A stretch of 64,000 bases of DNA from JBAZZQ01 sp041658725 (GTDB taxonomy: Bacteria; Planctomycetota; Phycisphaerae; JAAYCJ01): positions 26,367-90,366 of the forward strand of contig JBAZZQ010000006.1 in NCBI GenBank assembly GCA_041658725.1. Direction: 5' to 3'. The translations under genes were made by a program, and so were the position numbers. Below the pieces are notes generated by a model. That model ran no database searches. It was given only the letters and a program-made list of their open reading frames with translations, and was not told the DNA's origin. Shown here in pieces: positions 26,374 to 33,663 of this stretch (position 1 is the stretch's first letter; every line of letters begins with the position of its first letter).

Positions 26374-27525
26374 TCAATGCTCAATATTTGAGGTAGGAAA
26401 ACATAAGGTCAGGGTTCTTGCTACTTGCTCGGCGAGGTCGGTTAGTAAATCGTCGGCGTGGTGGATGGCGTGGTTTAACTCCATGGGACGATTTATTAGA
26501 GAGAAATAGGCGGTTAGGGGTGGAATGGTGAGGTGGGCATCCTTTCCGATGGAACCTACCAGGGCGATGGCGGGGATATTTTGGGCGTGGGCGAGTTGGG
26601 CGACGCGGTGACAGACTTTTCCGTGAACGGACTGGCTGTCGATTTGTCCTTCGCCGGTTAGACAAAGATTCGCGTTTTTGAGACGGTTGGTGAGATTAAC
26701 GGTTTTGGCGACCAGGAGACTTCCACTTTCCAGTTTGGCTCGGCAGAAGGCGAGGAGAGCGGCACCTAGTCCGCCTGCGGCACCGGAGCCTGGGGCGGAT
26801 TCAATATCAATGCCTAATTGATCGCGGATGACGTTCGCGTAATGCTTTAAATTCTGGTCGAGGATTTCTATCATTTCGGGGGTGGCGCCTTTTTGTGGGC
26901 CGAAGACGCGGGCGGCGCCTTTGGGTCCGGTTAGGGGGTTGTCAACGTCGGAGGCGATCAGGATTTCGGTTTGGGCGATTCTGGGGTCGAAATCGGTAAG
27001 GTCTATTTTTGCCAGTTTTTTCAGGCCTCTGCCTCCGTGGGGAATGGGTGATCCATTTTCGTCGAGAAGTTTTGCGCCGAGAGCTTGGATTGCGCCGGCA
27101 CCGCCGTCGACGGTGGCGGAACCTCCGATTCCGATGATGATTTTTTTTGCTCCGTGGTCGAGGGCGGACTTGATCAATTCGCCGGTGCCGAAGGTGGTTG
27201 TGAACATTGGGTTTCTTTGGTCCGGTCGGACGAGTGGTAGTCCTGAAGCGGCGGCCATTTCGAGGACGGCAGTGGAGTTGTCGTTGAGGAGTCCGAAGGT
27301 TGCTTCGACGGGTTGGCCGAGGGGTCCGGTGACCATGCAGGAGATGAGAGAACCGGAGGCGGATTGGATCATGGCCTGGACGGTTCCTTCTCCTCCGTCG
27401 GCCATGGGGATCAGGTCGTAGTGGGCGTCTGGGAATATTTTTTTGAAACCGGATTCGACGGCCTTGGCGGCCTGGAAGGCGGTCAGGGATTCTTTGAAGG
27501 AGTCGGGGGCGATTATGATTTTCAT
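26374..27525 (-). CDS. Glycerate 2-kinase, class I (GarK/GlxK type)
   Basis: Phosphorylates D-glycerate to 2-phosphoglycerate, feeding glycolysis. The 383-residue product starts APDSFKESLTA and has DLIPMADGGEGTV, the glycine-rich GIGGSATVDGGAGA (about 131-144) and SAPGSGAAGGLGAAL, all typical of class I enzymes. Length matches. Ribosome site GAGGT is 8 bases upstream. Its 3' end faces pfkB across 17 bases that contain an ATGTTCAATATCCACTG word of the same type as the S23 unit ends. Confidence 0.93.
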   Translation of the reverse strand: MKIIIAPDSFKESLTAFQAAKAVESGFKKIFPDAHYDLIPMADGGEGTVQAMIQSASGSLISCMVTGPLGQPVEATFGLLNDNSTAVLEMAAASGLPLVRPDQRNPMFTTTFGTGELIKSALDHGAKKIIIGIGGSATVDGGAGAIQALGAKLLDENGSPIPHGGRGLKKLAKIDLTDFDPRIAQTEILIASDVDNPLTGPKGAARVFGPQKGATPEMIEILDQNLKHYANVIRDQLGIDIESAPGSGAAGGLGAALLAFCRAKLESGSLLVAKTVNLTNRLKNANLCLTGEGQIDSQSVHGKVCHRVAQLAHAQNIPAIALVGSIGKDAHLTIPPLTAYFSLINRPMELNHAIHHADDLLTDLAEQVARTLTLCFPTSNIEH

Positions 27526-27584
27526 TGTTTTACCTCAATTTATAATCGGTCGACGCACCGGCGCTGCTAAACAAAGATTAAGAA

Positions 27585-28916
27585 CTACTGGAGTTTGAGT
27601 TGGACGGTGGCGGAATAGACCATGTTTCCCCGGATTCGCATTACGCCGAGGGTAGCGGTTTGACCCGGACGCGCGGATTCCAGAATTTGGCCTAGCTCGT
27701 CGAGGGAATTGATTCGATAGTTATCGAGCTGGAAGACGATATCGCCTTTTCGGATTTTTGCCTCGGCGGCGGGTGAGTTGGAGATGGTTCTTTCGACGAC
27801 GAGGACGGGTTGATCCGTGAGACCCATTTGCTGTGCTTGCCGGGCAGAGAGGGAACTTAAGACCATGCCGAGATGTTTTCGGGCGAGGGTGAGGCCGTTG
27901 GGTTTGGGTTTGACTTTGAGCGGGATGGAGATGTTGATATTCCTGTCTTCGCGGGTGATGGTGAGATTTAATTTTGTGTTGGGTTTTTTTTCAAGCAGGG
28001 CGACGTATAAGTCGATGGGGTTTTGGATTTTATTGTCGTCGTAGGCGGTGATGATATCGCCTGGTTGGAGTCCGGCGGCACGGGCGGGGGAATCTTCGTT
28101 GACGGACATGACACGAATGTGATTGGATTGATATGACGTTAATCGAAAGCCGAGGTTGATCCTATTGATTTTTTCGCTGCTTAAGAGATCGGGGAGAATT
28201 TGGTTGAGGGTTTGGACGGTGATGGCGAAGCCGAGGTTCTGGGCGTCGCCTCGGATGGCGCTATTGATGCCGACAAGCTCGCCGTTGATGTTGAGCAAGG
28301 GTCCGCCGGAGTTTCCGGGGTTGATGGCGGCATCGGTTTGAATGAGGTTTGAATATTTTTGGTTGTTGGAAAAGCTGAGGGTGCGATCGATCGCGGAGAC
28401 GACTCCGACGGTGACGGTGTGCTGAAGTCCCATGGGATTTCCGATGGCGATGACGGTTTCGCCGATCATGAGGCTATCACCGCAAAGCGGTAATGCGTGG
28501 AGGGATTTTCCTTTGGGATTGATTTTGATGACGGCAAGGTCGTTTTTGAAATCGGGATAAACGGCTTGCGCTTTGGCAGTAGTTTGATCGGCGAAGCTGA
28601 CGGTAACTTCCTGGGCTCGCTGGACGACGTGAGCGTTGGTAATGATATATCCGTCCTTATGGATGATAAAACCGCTGCCGAGGGAATGGACGGGGACCTC
28701 TTGTTCGGGGAAGAAGTGGAAGATGTCATTTGCATCTTCAGTTTTCATGAGAGTGGTAGTGCTGATATTGACGACGGCGTCTTTTTCAGCGCGGACGGCG
28801 CGAACGACATCGGTTTCGCGGCGGGCGCGTTTGGTCGAGTCGGGATCTTCGGCGCGAAGGGAAAGAAAGGGGGTTAAAACCAGAATCAACGATATTGCTT
28901 TGGTCAGTGTTTTCAT
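27585..28916 (-). CDS. HtrA/Deg-family serine protease with two PDZ domains
   Basis: A 443-residue periplasmic protease/chaperone. Signal peptide 1-22; trypsin-like domain about 35-235 with catalytic His96 (TNAHVV), Asp126 (NDLAVIKI) and Ser203 (INPGNSGGP); PDZ1 near 245-330 and PDZ2 near 345-440. All three catalytic residues are in place, so it should be active. It degrades or refolds misfolded envelope proteins. A consensus promoter lies upstream. The next gene on this strand (GT9) is separately spaced by 135 bases. Confidence 0.94.
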   Translation of the reverse strand: MKTLTKAISLILVLTPFLSLRAEDPDSTKRARRETDVVRAVRAEKDAVVNISTTTLMKTEDANDIFHFFPEQEVPVHSLGSGFIIHKDGYIITNAHVVQRAQEVTVSFADQTTAKAQAVYPDFKNDLAVIKINPKGKSLHALPLCGDSLMIGETVIAIGNPMGLQHTVTVGVVSAIDRTLSFSNNQKYSNLIQTDAAINPGNSGGPLLNINGELVGINSAIRGDAQNLGFAITVQTLNQILPDLLSSEKINRINLGFRLTSYQSNHIRVMSVNEDSPARAAGLQPGDIITAYDDNKIQNPIDLYVALLEKKPNTKLNLTITREDRNINISIPLKVKPKPNGLTLARKHLGMVLSSLSARQAQQMGLTDQPVLVVERTISNSPAAEAKIRKGDIVFQLDNYRINSLDELGQILESARPGQTATLGVMRIRGNMVYSATVQLKLQ

Positions 28917-28948
28917 TTTTTTATCTCATCTATGTTTTGTAATAGATA

Positions 28949-28976
28949 ATAATAGGCGCGATCGGGGTTTTGTCAA
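28949..28976 (-). promoter_or_regulatory. Sigma-70-type promoter for the HtrA gene
   Basis: Minus strand -35 TTGACA (28976-28971) and -10 TATTAT (28954-28949) are 16 bases apart, about 33 bases before the start codon at 28916. No separate sigma-E-like site was recognised. Confidence 0.7.
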
Positions 28977-29051
28977 GGATAGATGGGAAGTCGAAATATG
29001 AGGGGTCCGCGAAGAAGTAAACCGATATTATGTTTTTTGAGGAATGGACAC

Positions 29052-30128
29052 CTAAACTATCTGGAGTTGTGATTTTAAGTTTTTGAAGACCTGGTCTACC
29101 GAAATTTCGTGCATGCAGGGAGGGATTTGAGATTCGGGGACCTGTGTGCATTGGCGTTTATAACATGGTGAACATGGTTTGGCGGATTTTACTATACTTT
29201 GGGGGCGGCGGTAGGGACCGGTGCGTTGAGGGTTGGTGGGGCCGATGATGGCGGTGACGGGAATGTTTAAGGCGACGGCCATGTGCATGGGACCGGAGTC
29301 ATTGCAGACGAGGGCTTTGGAGTTGGCGAGGACGGCTAAGAGTTCTGGAAGCGTGGTGTGGGCGGTGAGGTCGAATATTTTGGGGTTGTTTGCTTTCTGA
29401 AGAATCGATTCGGCGAGGGGTTTTTCGGATCGCCCGCCGACGAGGACTACGGGGTAGTTTAGTTGGGTTACGATTAAATTGGCGAGTTGGGCGAATTTTT
29501 CTGTGGGCCAGCGTTTGCTGGGCCAGGTTCCGCCTGGGGCGAGAGTGATAAATTGGTTTGGTTTAAGATCGCGTGCGTGGAGGAAGTCGTTTATTTTTTG
29601 TTTGGCGGAGTCTTGGATGTGGAGGATGAATTTTGGAGCGGTTAAGTCCAGGTCCAAGAGAGAGTCGAGGGCGGCGATGCGGTCTACGATGTGGGTATCG
29701 TGGGGTAATTGTGGGATTCGGTGGGTGTAGAATATCCATCCGAGTTCTCGTTTTTCGGCGGGCCCGATTCGTACTGGAGCTTGGGTGGTCCAGGCGAGGA
29801 ATCCGCTTCGAAACAGGCCTTGCAGGTCGATGACCAGGTCGAAACGTTCCTGTCGGAGTATTTTGAGAAAAGCCATGAAACGTTTTGTGACGGACCAACT
29901 GTGGGTGAGGTATCCGTATCGTCGGCGGTTGAATTCAATCAGATCGTCGAGGAGAGGATGGCCTCGTAGGAGATCGGCGAGATGGGAGGCGATGAGCCAG
30001 GTGATTTTGGCGTTTGGGTAACGATTTTTTAAAGCAGGGAGAATGGGCAGAGCACAGATGATGTCTCCGGCGGCGGAGGGTTTGATGATGAGGATGTTCT
30101 TGTATTCGGTTTTGGCGATGGTTGACAT
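29052..30128 (-). CDS. Glycosyltransferase family 9 (heptosyltransferase-like)
   Basis: A 358-residue GT-B fold transferase that adds ADP-heptose or a related sugar to the lipopolysaccharide core. N-terminal ILIIKPSAAGDIICALPILPAL and C-terminal CNDSGPMHMAVALNIPVTAIIGPTNP are the family hallmarks; APGGTWPSKRWP binds the nucleotide sugar region. Cys-rich PCSPCYKRQC follows, as in many GT9 members. It implies an LPS-type outer membrane. It is followed on this strand by the HtrA gene and preceded by a Gfo/Idh oxidoreductase gene. Confidence 0.9.
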   Translation of the reverse strand: MSTIAKTEYKNILIIKPSAAGDIICALPILPALKNRYPNAKITWLIASHLADLLRGHPLLDDLIEFNRRRYGYLTHSWSVTKRFMAFLKILRQERFDLVIDLQGLFRSGFLAWTTQAPVRIGPAEKRELGWIFYTHRIPQLPHDTHIVDRIAALDSLLDLDLTAPKFILHIQDSAKQKINDFLHARDLKPNQFITLAPGGTWPSKRWPTEKFAQLANLIVTQLNYPVVLVGGRSEKPLAESILQKANNPKIFDLTAHTTLPELLAVLANSKALVCNDSGPMHMAVALNIPVTAIIGPTNPQRTGPYRRPQSIVKSAKPCSPCYKRQCTQVPESQIPPCMHEISVDQVFKNLKSQLQIV

Positions 30129-30288
30129 AGGTAAAGAATAGAGTTAAAAATGAAAAATACAAATAATGACTAATATTTTAACGAGTTTTTTCGATAAATA
30201 GAAAGGCCAAAATATGAAAACAGAGTATACCATATCCTGAATGACATTTTCCAGTCTAAGATCGCAAAAAGTTCAAGCCGAAGTGAGG

Positions 30289-31506
30289 CTAGAACTTTAT
30301 CACTTTCCCAGTGCTGCAGGATTCGCGTGCTGCCAGGGCCACTTCTACGGCCAGACGTCCTTCCGCCCAACTGCTCTTGGGTTTTTTGCCGGTATGGCAC
30401 GTGTGCAGAAAATCCTTGATCATGCGATCATCGGATCCGCCGTGTCCGCTTTTCATCATCTCGCTAAGATCATAGGTATATTTGCGTTTGCTGTGGCGCT
30501 CGGTGCATTCGATGGTCCCTTTTTCCATATCCGCTTCCGCCATGCCATCGGTTCCGATCACTCGCATTTCGCGAGAACTGCGGCTGGCCAAAACGTTGAC
30601 GGTATAAGTGGTACGGATATCATTTTTATACGTGACGACGGCGATTCCGTTATCAAACGTATCTTTGTCCGAAGTGAACAGGCACAGGTCCGAAGGTTCC
30701 TTGCCGAACTTTTCCGAGGTTAGGCGAAATTCTCTCCAAAGTCCGCCTTTTTCTTCCGATTGAGTGTCAAACACGTCATAATAATCGGGGCATTCATATT
30801 GCAGTTCGCATTTTCGGCATTGCTTGGCGGCTTTGGGCTTGGAGTGATAGTGCGACAGATTGGCCGTTGCATAGACGGTTTGTGGTTCCGCCCCCGCCAT
30901 CCAGTTCAGCAGGTCGAAGTCATGACAGGCTTTAGTGATCCACAGCCCTCCCCCGAACTTCTGTAGGCGATTCCAGCGGCGAAAGTAGGTCTTTCCACCG
31001 TAGTAGTATTCGTTGGCCTCGATGGTCGTGATTTTCCCCAACCGGCCGGAGGCGATCAACTCGTGCATGGTTTCATGGACCGGATCATGACGCAGATTAA
31101 AACCCAGATAAAAAACCGCGGGTGATTTCTTGGCCGCATTGATAATGGTGTCGCAATCCTCAAGCGTCGTCGCCATGGGCTTTTCGCAAAAAACGTGAAT
31201 TTTGGCTTTCAAAGCGGTTACCGCCGTTTCCACGTGGGCATAATCCGGAGTGCAAATGAAGATCATGTCGGGTTTAACCTGTTGAACCATTTTTTCCGTA
31301 TTATCGAAAACTTCAGCGTTCACCCCATAAATTCTGGCCAGTAGGCGTCCTTTTTCGGGAATGATATCGGATAAAGCGACGATTTCTCCTTCACTTGTAT
31401 GTTGGGAAAAATAGTGAAGAAACGATGTCGTTCGGCTACCGGCCCCGACGAGGGCTACTCGAACTTTTGGCCGGATGCTATTACCGGGAACTTCTGTCTG
31501 TTTCAT
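30289..31506 (-). CDS. Gfo/Idh/MocA-family NAD(P)-dependent oxidoreductase
   Basis: A 405-residue sugar-type dehydrogenase. The Rossmann fold begins VRVALVGAGSRTTSF (16-30) and the catalytic EKP motif is in HVFCEKPMATTLEDCD. The second, alpha/beta domain contains WITKACHDFDLLNWM, with His and Asp at the positions used by family catalysis, and four cysteines around CRKCELQYECPDYYD (near 224-238) that may bind a metal or iron-sulfur group. Planctomycetes encode many such enzymes; the substrate cannot be assigned. Ribosome site AGGAGTTAGG. Confidence 0.9.
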   Translation of the reverse strand: MKQTEVPGNSIRPKVRVALVGAGSRTTSFLHYFSQHTSEGEIVALSDIIPEKGRLLARIYGVNAEVFDNTEKMVQQVKPDMIFICTPDYAHVETAVTALKAKIHVFCEKPMATTLEDCDTIINAAKKSPAVFYLGFNLRHDPVHETMHELIASGRLGKITTIEANEYYYGGKTYFRRWNRLQKFGGGLWITKACHDFDLLNWMAGAEPQTVYATANLSHYHSKPKAAKQCRKCELQYECPDYYDVFDTQSEEKGGLWREFRLTSEKFGKEPSDLCLFTSDKDTFDNGIAVVTYKNDIRTTYTVNVLASRSSREMRVIGTDGMAEADMEKGTIECTERHSKRKYTYDLSEMMKSGHGGSDDRMIKDFLHTCHTGKKPKSSWAEGRLAVEVALAARESCSTGKVIKF

Positions 31507-31715
31507 GTGTATGACCTAACTCCTATTTCATTAGTGGACATTCATGTCCGCAGCTCGTATTTGATCGCAACGGATGAAAAAAGTCAAGCGGTTAAAAAAA
31601 CAGAATTCACAACAACCGCAAATCGCCGGCTGGCTTTCTGGACGACCTGGGGGCCGAAGCGATGCGGGTGTGTCTGGAGAGCACGACCAACTCGCGGCCA
31701 TTCATCAGTCCCTGG

Positions 31716-31952
31716 TCATGGATACAGGAATAGATACATAATAATGTATAAAACCACTGCTACGGCGATCATTCCCGCGGTGATGGTTGCCCAGAGGAGC
31801 AGGATGGCCAGGGGGAGGGCGCGAAGATTATCCATTCGGCTGGTTTTGTAGACCACGGAAATGCTCAGTGTCAGGGGAAGCAACATCCACAGGCGCGAAC
31901 TGTCATAGACGAACGGTTTTAAGAAGATCATGGCCATTATTAGGTTGTTCAC
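31716..31952 (-). CDS. Small hypothetical membrane protein
   Basis: A 78-residue protein of unknown family with a GTG start that overlaps the stop of the preceding TM2-like gene (GTGA), which supports translation. Two hydrophobic segments (about 22-35 and 46-76) suggest an integral membrane protein. It ends a three-gene minus-strand group (FmdB-like, TM2-like, this gene). No motif is recognisable. Confidence 0.6.
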   Translation of the reverse strand: MNNLIMAMIFLKPFVYDSSRLWMLLPLTLSISVVYKTSRMDNLRALPLAILLLWATITAGMIAVAVVLYIIMYLFLYP

Positions 31953-32335
31953 GCGCTCGTCCCTTTAAATTTTCTGGTCGTTACGTCCAAAATAACGAAG
32001 ATATTAAGTAACCCGGCCATGCCGGTATAAATGGTCGATAGATCGAGGGTTTTACTGTAAGAACGCATCGCACCGGGGAGAGTTCCGATCAGCATGGAAA
32101 GTATGGTGTACCCGCCGGCGAAGCCCTGGGCGAAAAACCAGTAGGTATTCGTTTTAATATTCACCGTGCTCAGGGCGCCGCCGATGAGGATTCCGATCCA
32201 GAAGGTCATGGTAATGGCGATAAAATAAATGACGCCGCGAATTCGATCGCCCATGTACCAGTGGCCTGCGCCGGGGATGAGCCAATTCAAAAGCATTGCC
32301 CAAGCCACGTCTTGCTGTTTTTTTTCATCGGCCAT
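31949..32335 (-). CDS. TM2-like small membrane protein
   Basis: A 128-residue membrane protein. ATG at 32335 is chosen because AAGGAAA lies upstream and the longer open frame to 32464 runs antisense through the FmdB gene. Residues 11-45 resemble a TM2-type start (LLNWLIPGAGHWYMGDRIRG, a GxGxxY-type turn between helices); four hydrophobic segments follow. Function unknown; similar proteins accompany housekeeping genes in planctomycetes. It overlaps the next small gene by 4 bases. Confidence 0.7.
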   Translation of the reverse strand: MADEKKQQDVAWAMLLNWLIPGAGHWYMGDRIRGVIYFIAITMTFWIGILIGGALSTVNIKTNTYWFFAQGFAGGYTILSMLIGTLPGAMRSYSKTLDLSTIYTGMAGLLNIFVILDVTTRKFKGTSA

Positions 32336-32354
32336 TTTTGAAATTTCCTTATGA

Positions 32355-32597
32355 TTACATTCCGGAGTACGGACAACCGCCGGAGGGGCAATGGCCCGGT
32401 TGGCATCCGGCGTCGGCGCACATACTCTCGCCGGCAGATAAATTGGCGCTGGACGACCCGACACCGAAGCAACTTAGTTGCTGTTTTGCGATTGCCCCGC
32501 AGGCGGGACATTTCTCTCGCGAATTTTTTACCATTTTACTTTTCAGCAGCTCAAACTTTTTGCCGCATTTTTCGCAGACATATTCATAAATAGGCAC
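32355..32597 (-). CDS. FmdB-family zinc-ribbon protein
   Basis: An 80-residue putative regulator with the family N-terminus MPIYEYVCEKCGKKFE and the zinc knuckles CEKC (8-11) and CPAC (30-33). The C-terminus is rich in Cys and Gly (CADAGCQPGHCPSGGCPYSG) and may bind a second metal. GTG start with GGGAGAAG upstream. The family was named for formamidase regulation but most members, including this, have no known target. It is 19 bases before the TM2-like gene. Confidence 0.85.
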   Translation of the reverse strand: MPIYEYVCEKCGKKFELLKSKMVKNSREKCPACGAIAKQQLSCFGVGSSSANLSAGESMCADAGCQPGHCPSGGCPYSGM

Positions 32598-32723
32598 CGT
32601 ATGCTTCTCCCATCAAAATAAGTCGCCAGGCGGTTTATAAACCGTTGCTGTTATTATTACGTTAAAGGCCTCCCTTTTCAACTTAGTATAAAAAAACATT
32701 ATGTAACCATTTCATATCCCCCC

Positions 32724-32790
32724 TTGTGCCACGGTCGGCTTGTCCGACCGTGCTCTTAAGACACGGCTGGACAAGCCAGCCGTGGCACAC
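32724..32790. repeat. 67-bp double-hairpin repeat, GTGCCACGGTCGG family, copy 2
   Basis: Same two hairpins as 23764-23830 with 4 differences. As with that copy it sits 3' of a minus-strand gene, here 9 bases beyond the uracil-DNA glycosylase stop, so it may double as a transcription end. Confidence 0.85.
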
Positions 32791-32799
32791 GGTTACATA

Positions 32800-33537
32800 T
32801 TATTTTTGCTTGGCCGGGATCGGGATATCCAGATAGGCCATAACTTTTTTGATATCGTCCCAGACTTTGGCTTTTTCGGGTGGATTTCGCAGCAGGTACG
32901 CCGGGTGAAAGGTCGGGATCAATTGTACCACCTCGCCGGTTTGTGTGCCGGGACCATCGAGATGATAATCGAAAAAATGTCCTCGGGTGTGGCTGATGGT
33001 ATCTTGAACGTCGGGTAAGAGCGCTCGGACGGCCGACGCTCCGAGGGCGACGATGACTTTGGGATGAATGATCTGCAATTGCCGGGTCAGATAAGGCGAG
33101 CAGGCGATGATTTCATCCGGGGTGGGTGTTCGATTCTGCGGCGGGCGGCACTTGAGGACATTGCAGATGTAAACCTGTTCGCGTTCGAGACCCATGCCTT
33201 TGGTAATGATATCGGTAAGCAGTATTCCCGCCCGCCCGACAAAAGGGCGGCCAAGCTTGTCTTCTTCAAACCCCGGAGCTTCTCCGACGAAAACGATCTC
33301 AGAGCCGGGATTGCCTTCCCCGAAAACGAGGTTCGTGCAGCCTTTCCTCAACCCGCACTTTTCGTTTTTACGAACCTGGGCTTCCAGTTCGGCCAGCAAT
33401 CGCTGTTTTTCCTTTAGGCTGAGTTTATTGGGAATCACCGAGGAGCTTGTTACTGGTACGGCACAGGGTTCCTGATCCTTTGGAACATATTTGATCCCCC
33501 AGAATTTCAGAATCTTTTTTGTCGCGGATTTAGCCAT
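32800..33537 (-). CDS. Uracil-DNA glycosylase, family 4 (iron-sulfur type)
   Basis: Removes uracil from DNA at the start of base excision repair. The 245-residue form starting at 33537 has AAGGA upstream; the open frame extends to 33630 but those residues are not family-like. Motifs: GEAPGFEEDKLGRPFVGRAG (motif I), NVLKCRPPQNRTPTP, and FHPAYLLRNP near the C-terminus. Cysteines in KCGLRKGC and YICNVLKCRPP fit the [4Fe-4S] cluster of family 4. An N-terminal extension of about 60 residues is typical of planctomycete and actinobacterial members. Confidence 0.92.
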   Translation of the reverse strand: MAKSATKKILKFWGIKYVPKDQEPCAVPVTSSSVIPNKLSLKEKQRLLAELEAQVRKNEKCGLRKGCTNLVFGEGNPGSEIVFVGEAPGFEEDKLGRPFVGRAGILLTDIITKGMGLEREQVYICNVLKCRPPQNRTPTPDEIIACSPYLTRQLQIIHPKVIVALGASAVRALLPDVQDTISHTRGHFFDYHLDGPGTQTGEVVQLIPTFHPAYLLRNPPEKAKVWDDIKKVMAYLDIPIPAKQK

Positions 33538-33663
33538 TGCTTGATCCTTATTTTCTATTTTTGAAAAAGCCGGAATAACTCTTTGACCTTCAAATAATTT
33601 GATTGTCGAATTATAGGGTATCCAGCCCATCGTAACAAGAAGTCTTCAAAACGTTACGAGCAA

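Noticed and set aside
32336..32464. Longer start for the TM2-like gene
   Set aside because: It would run antisense-frame through the FmdB gene; the ATG at 32335 has its own ribosome site.
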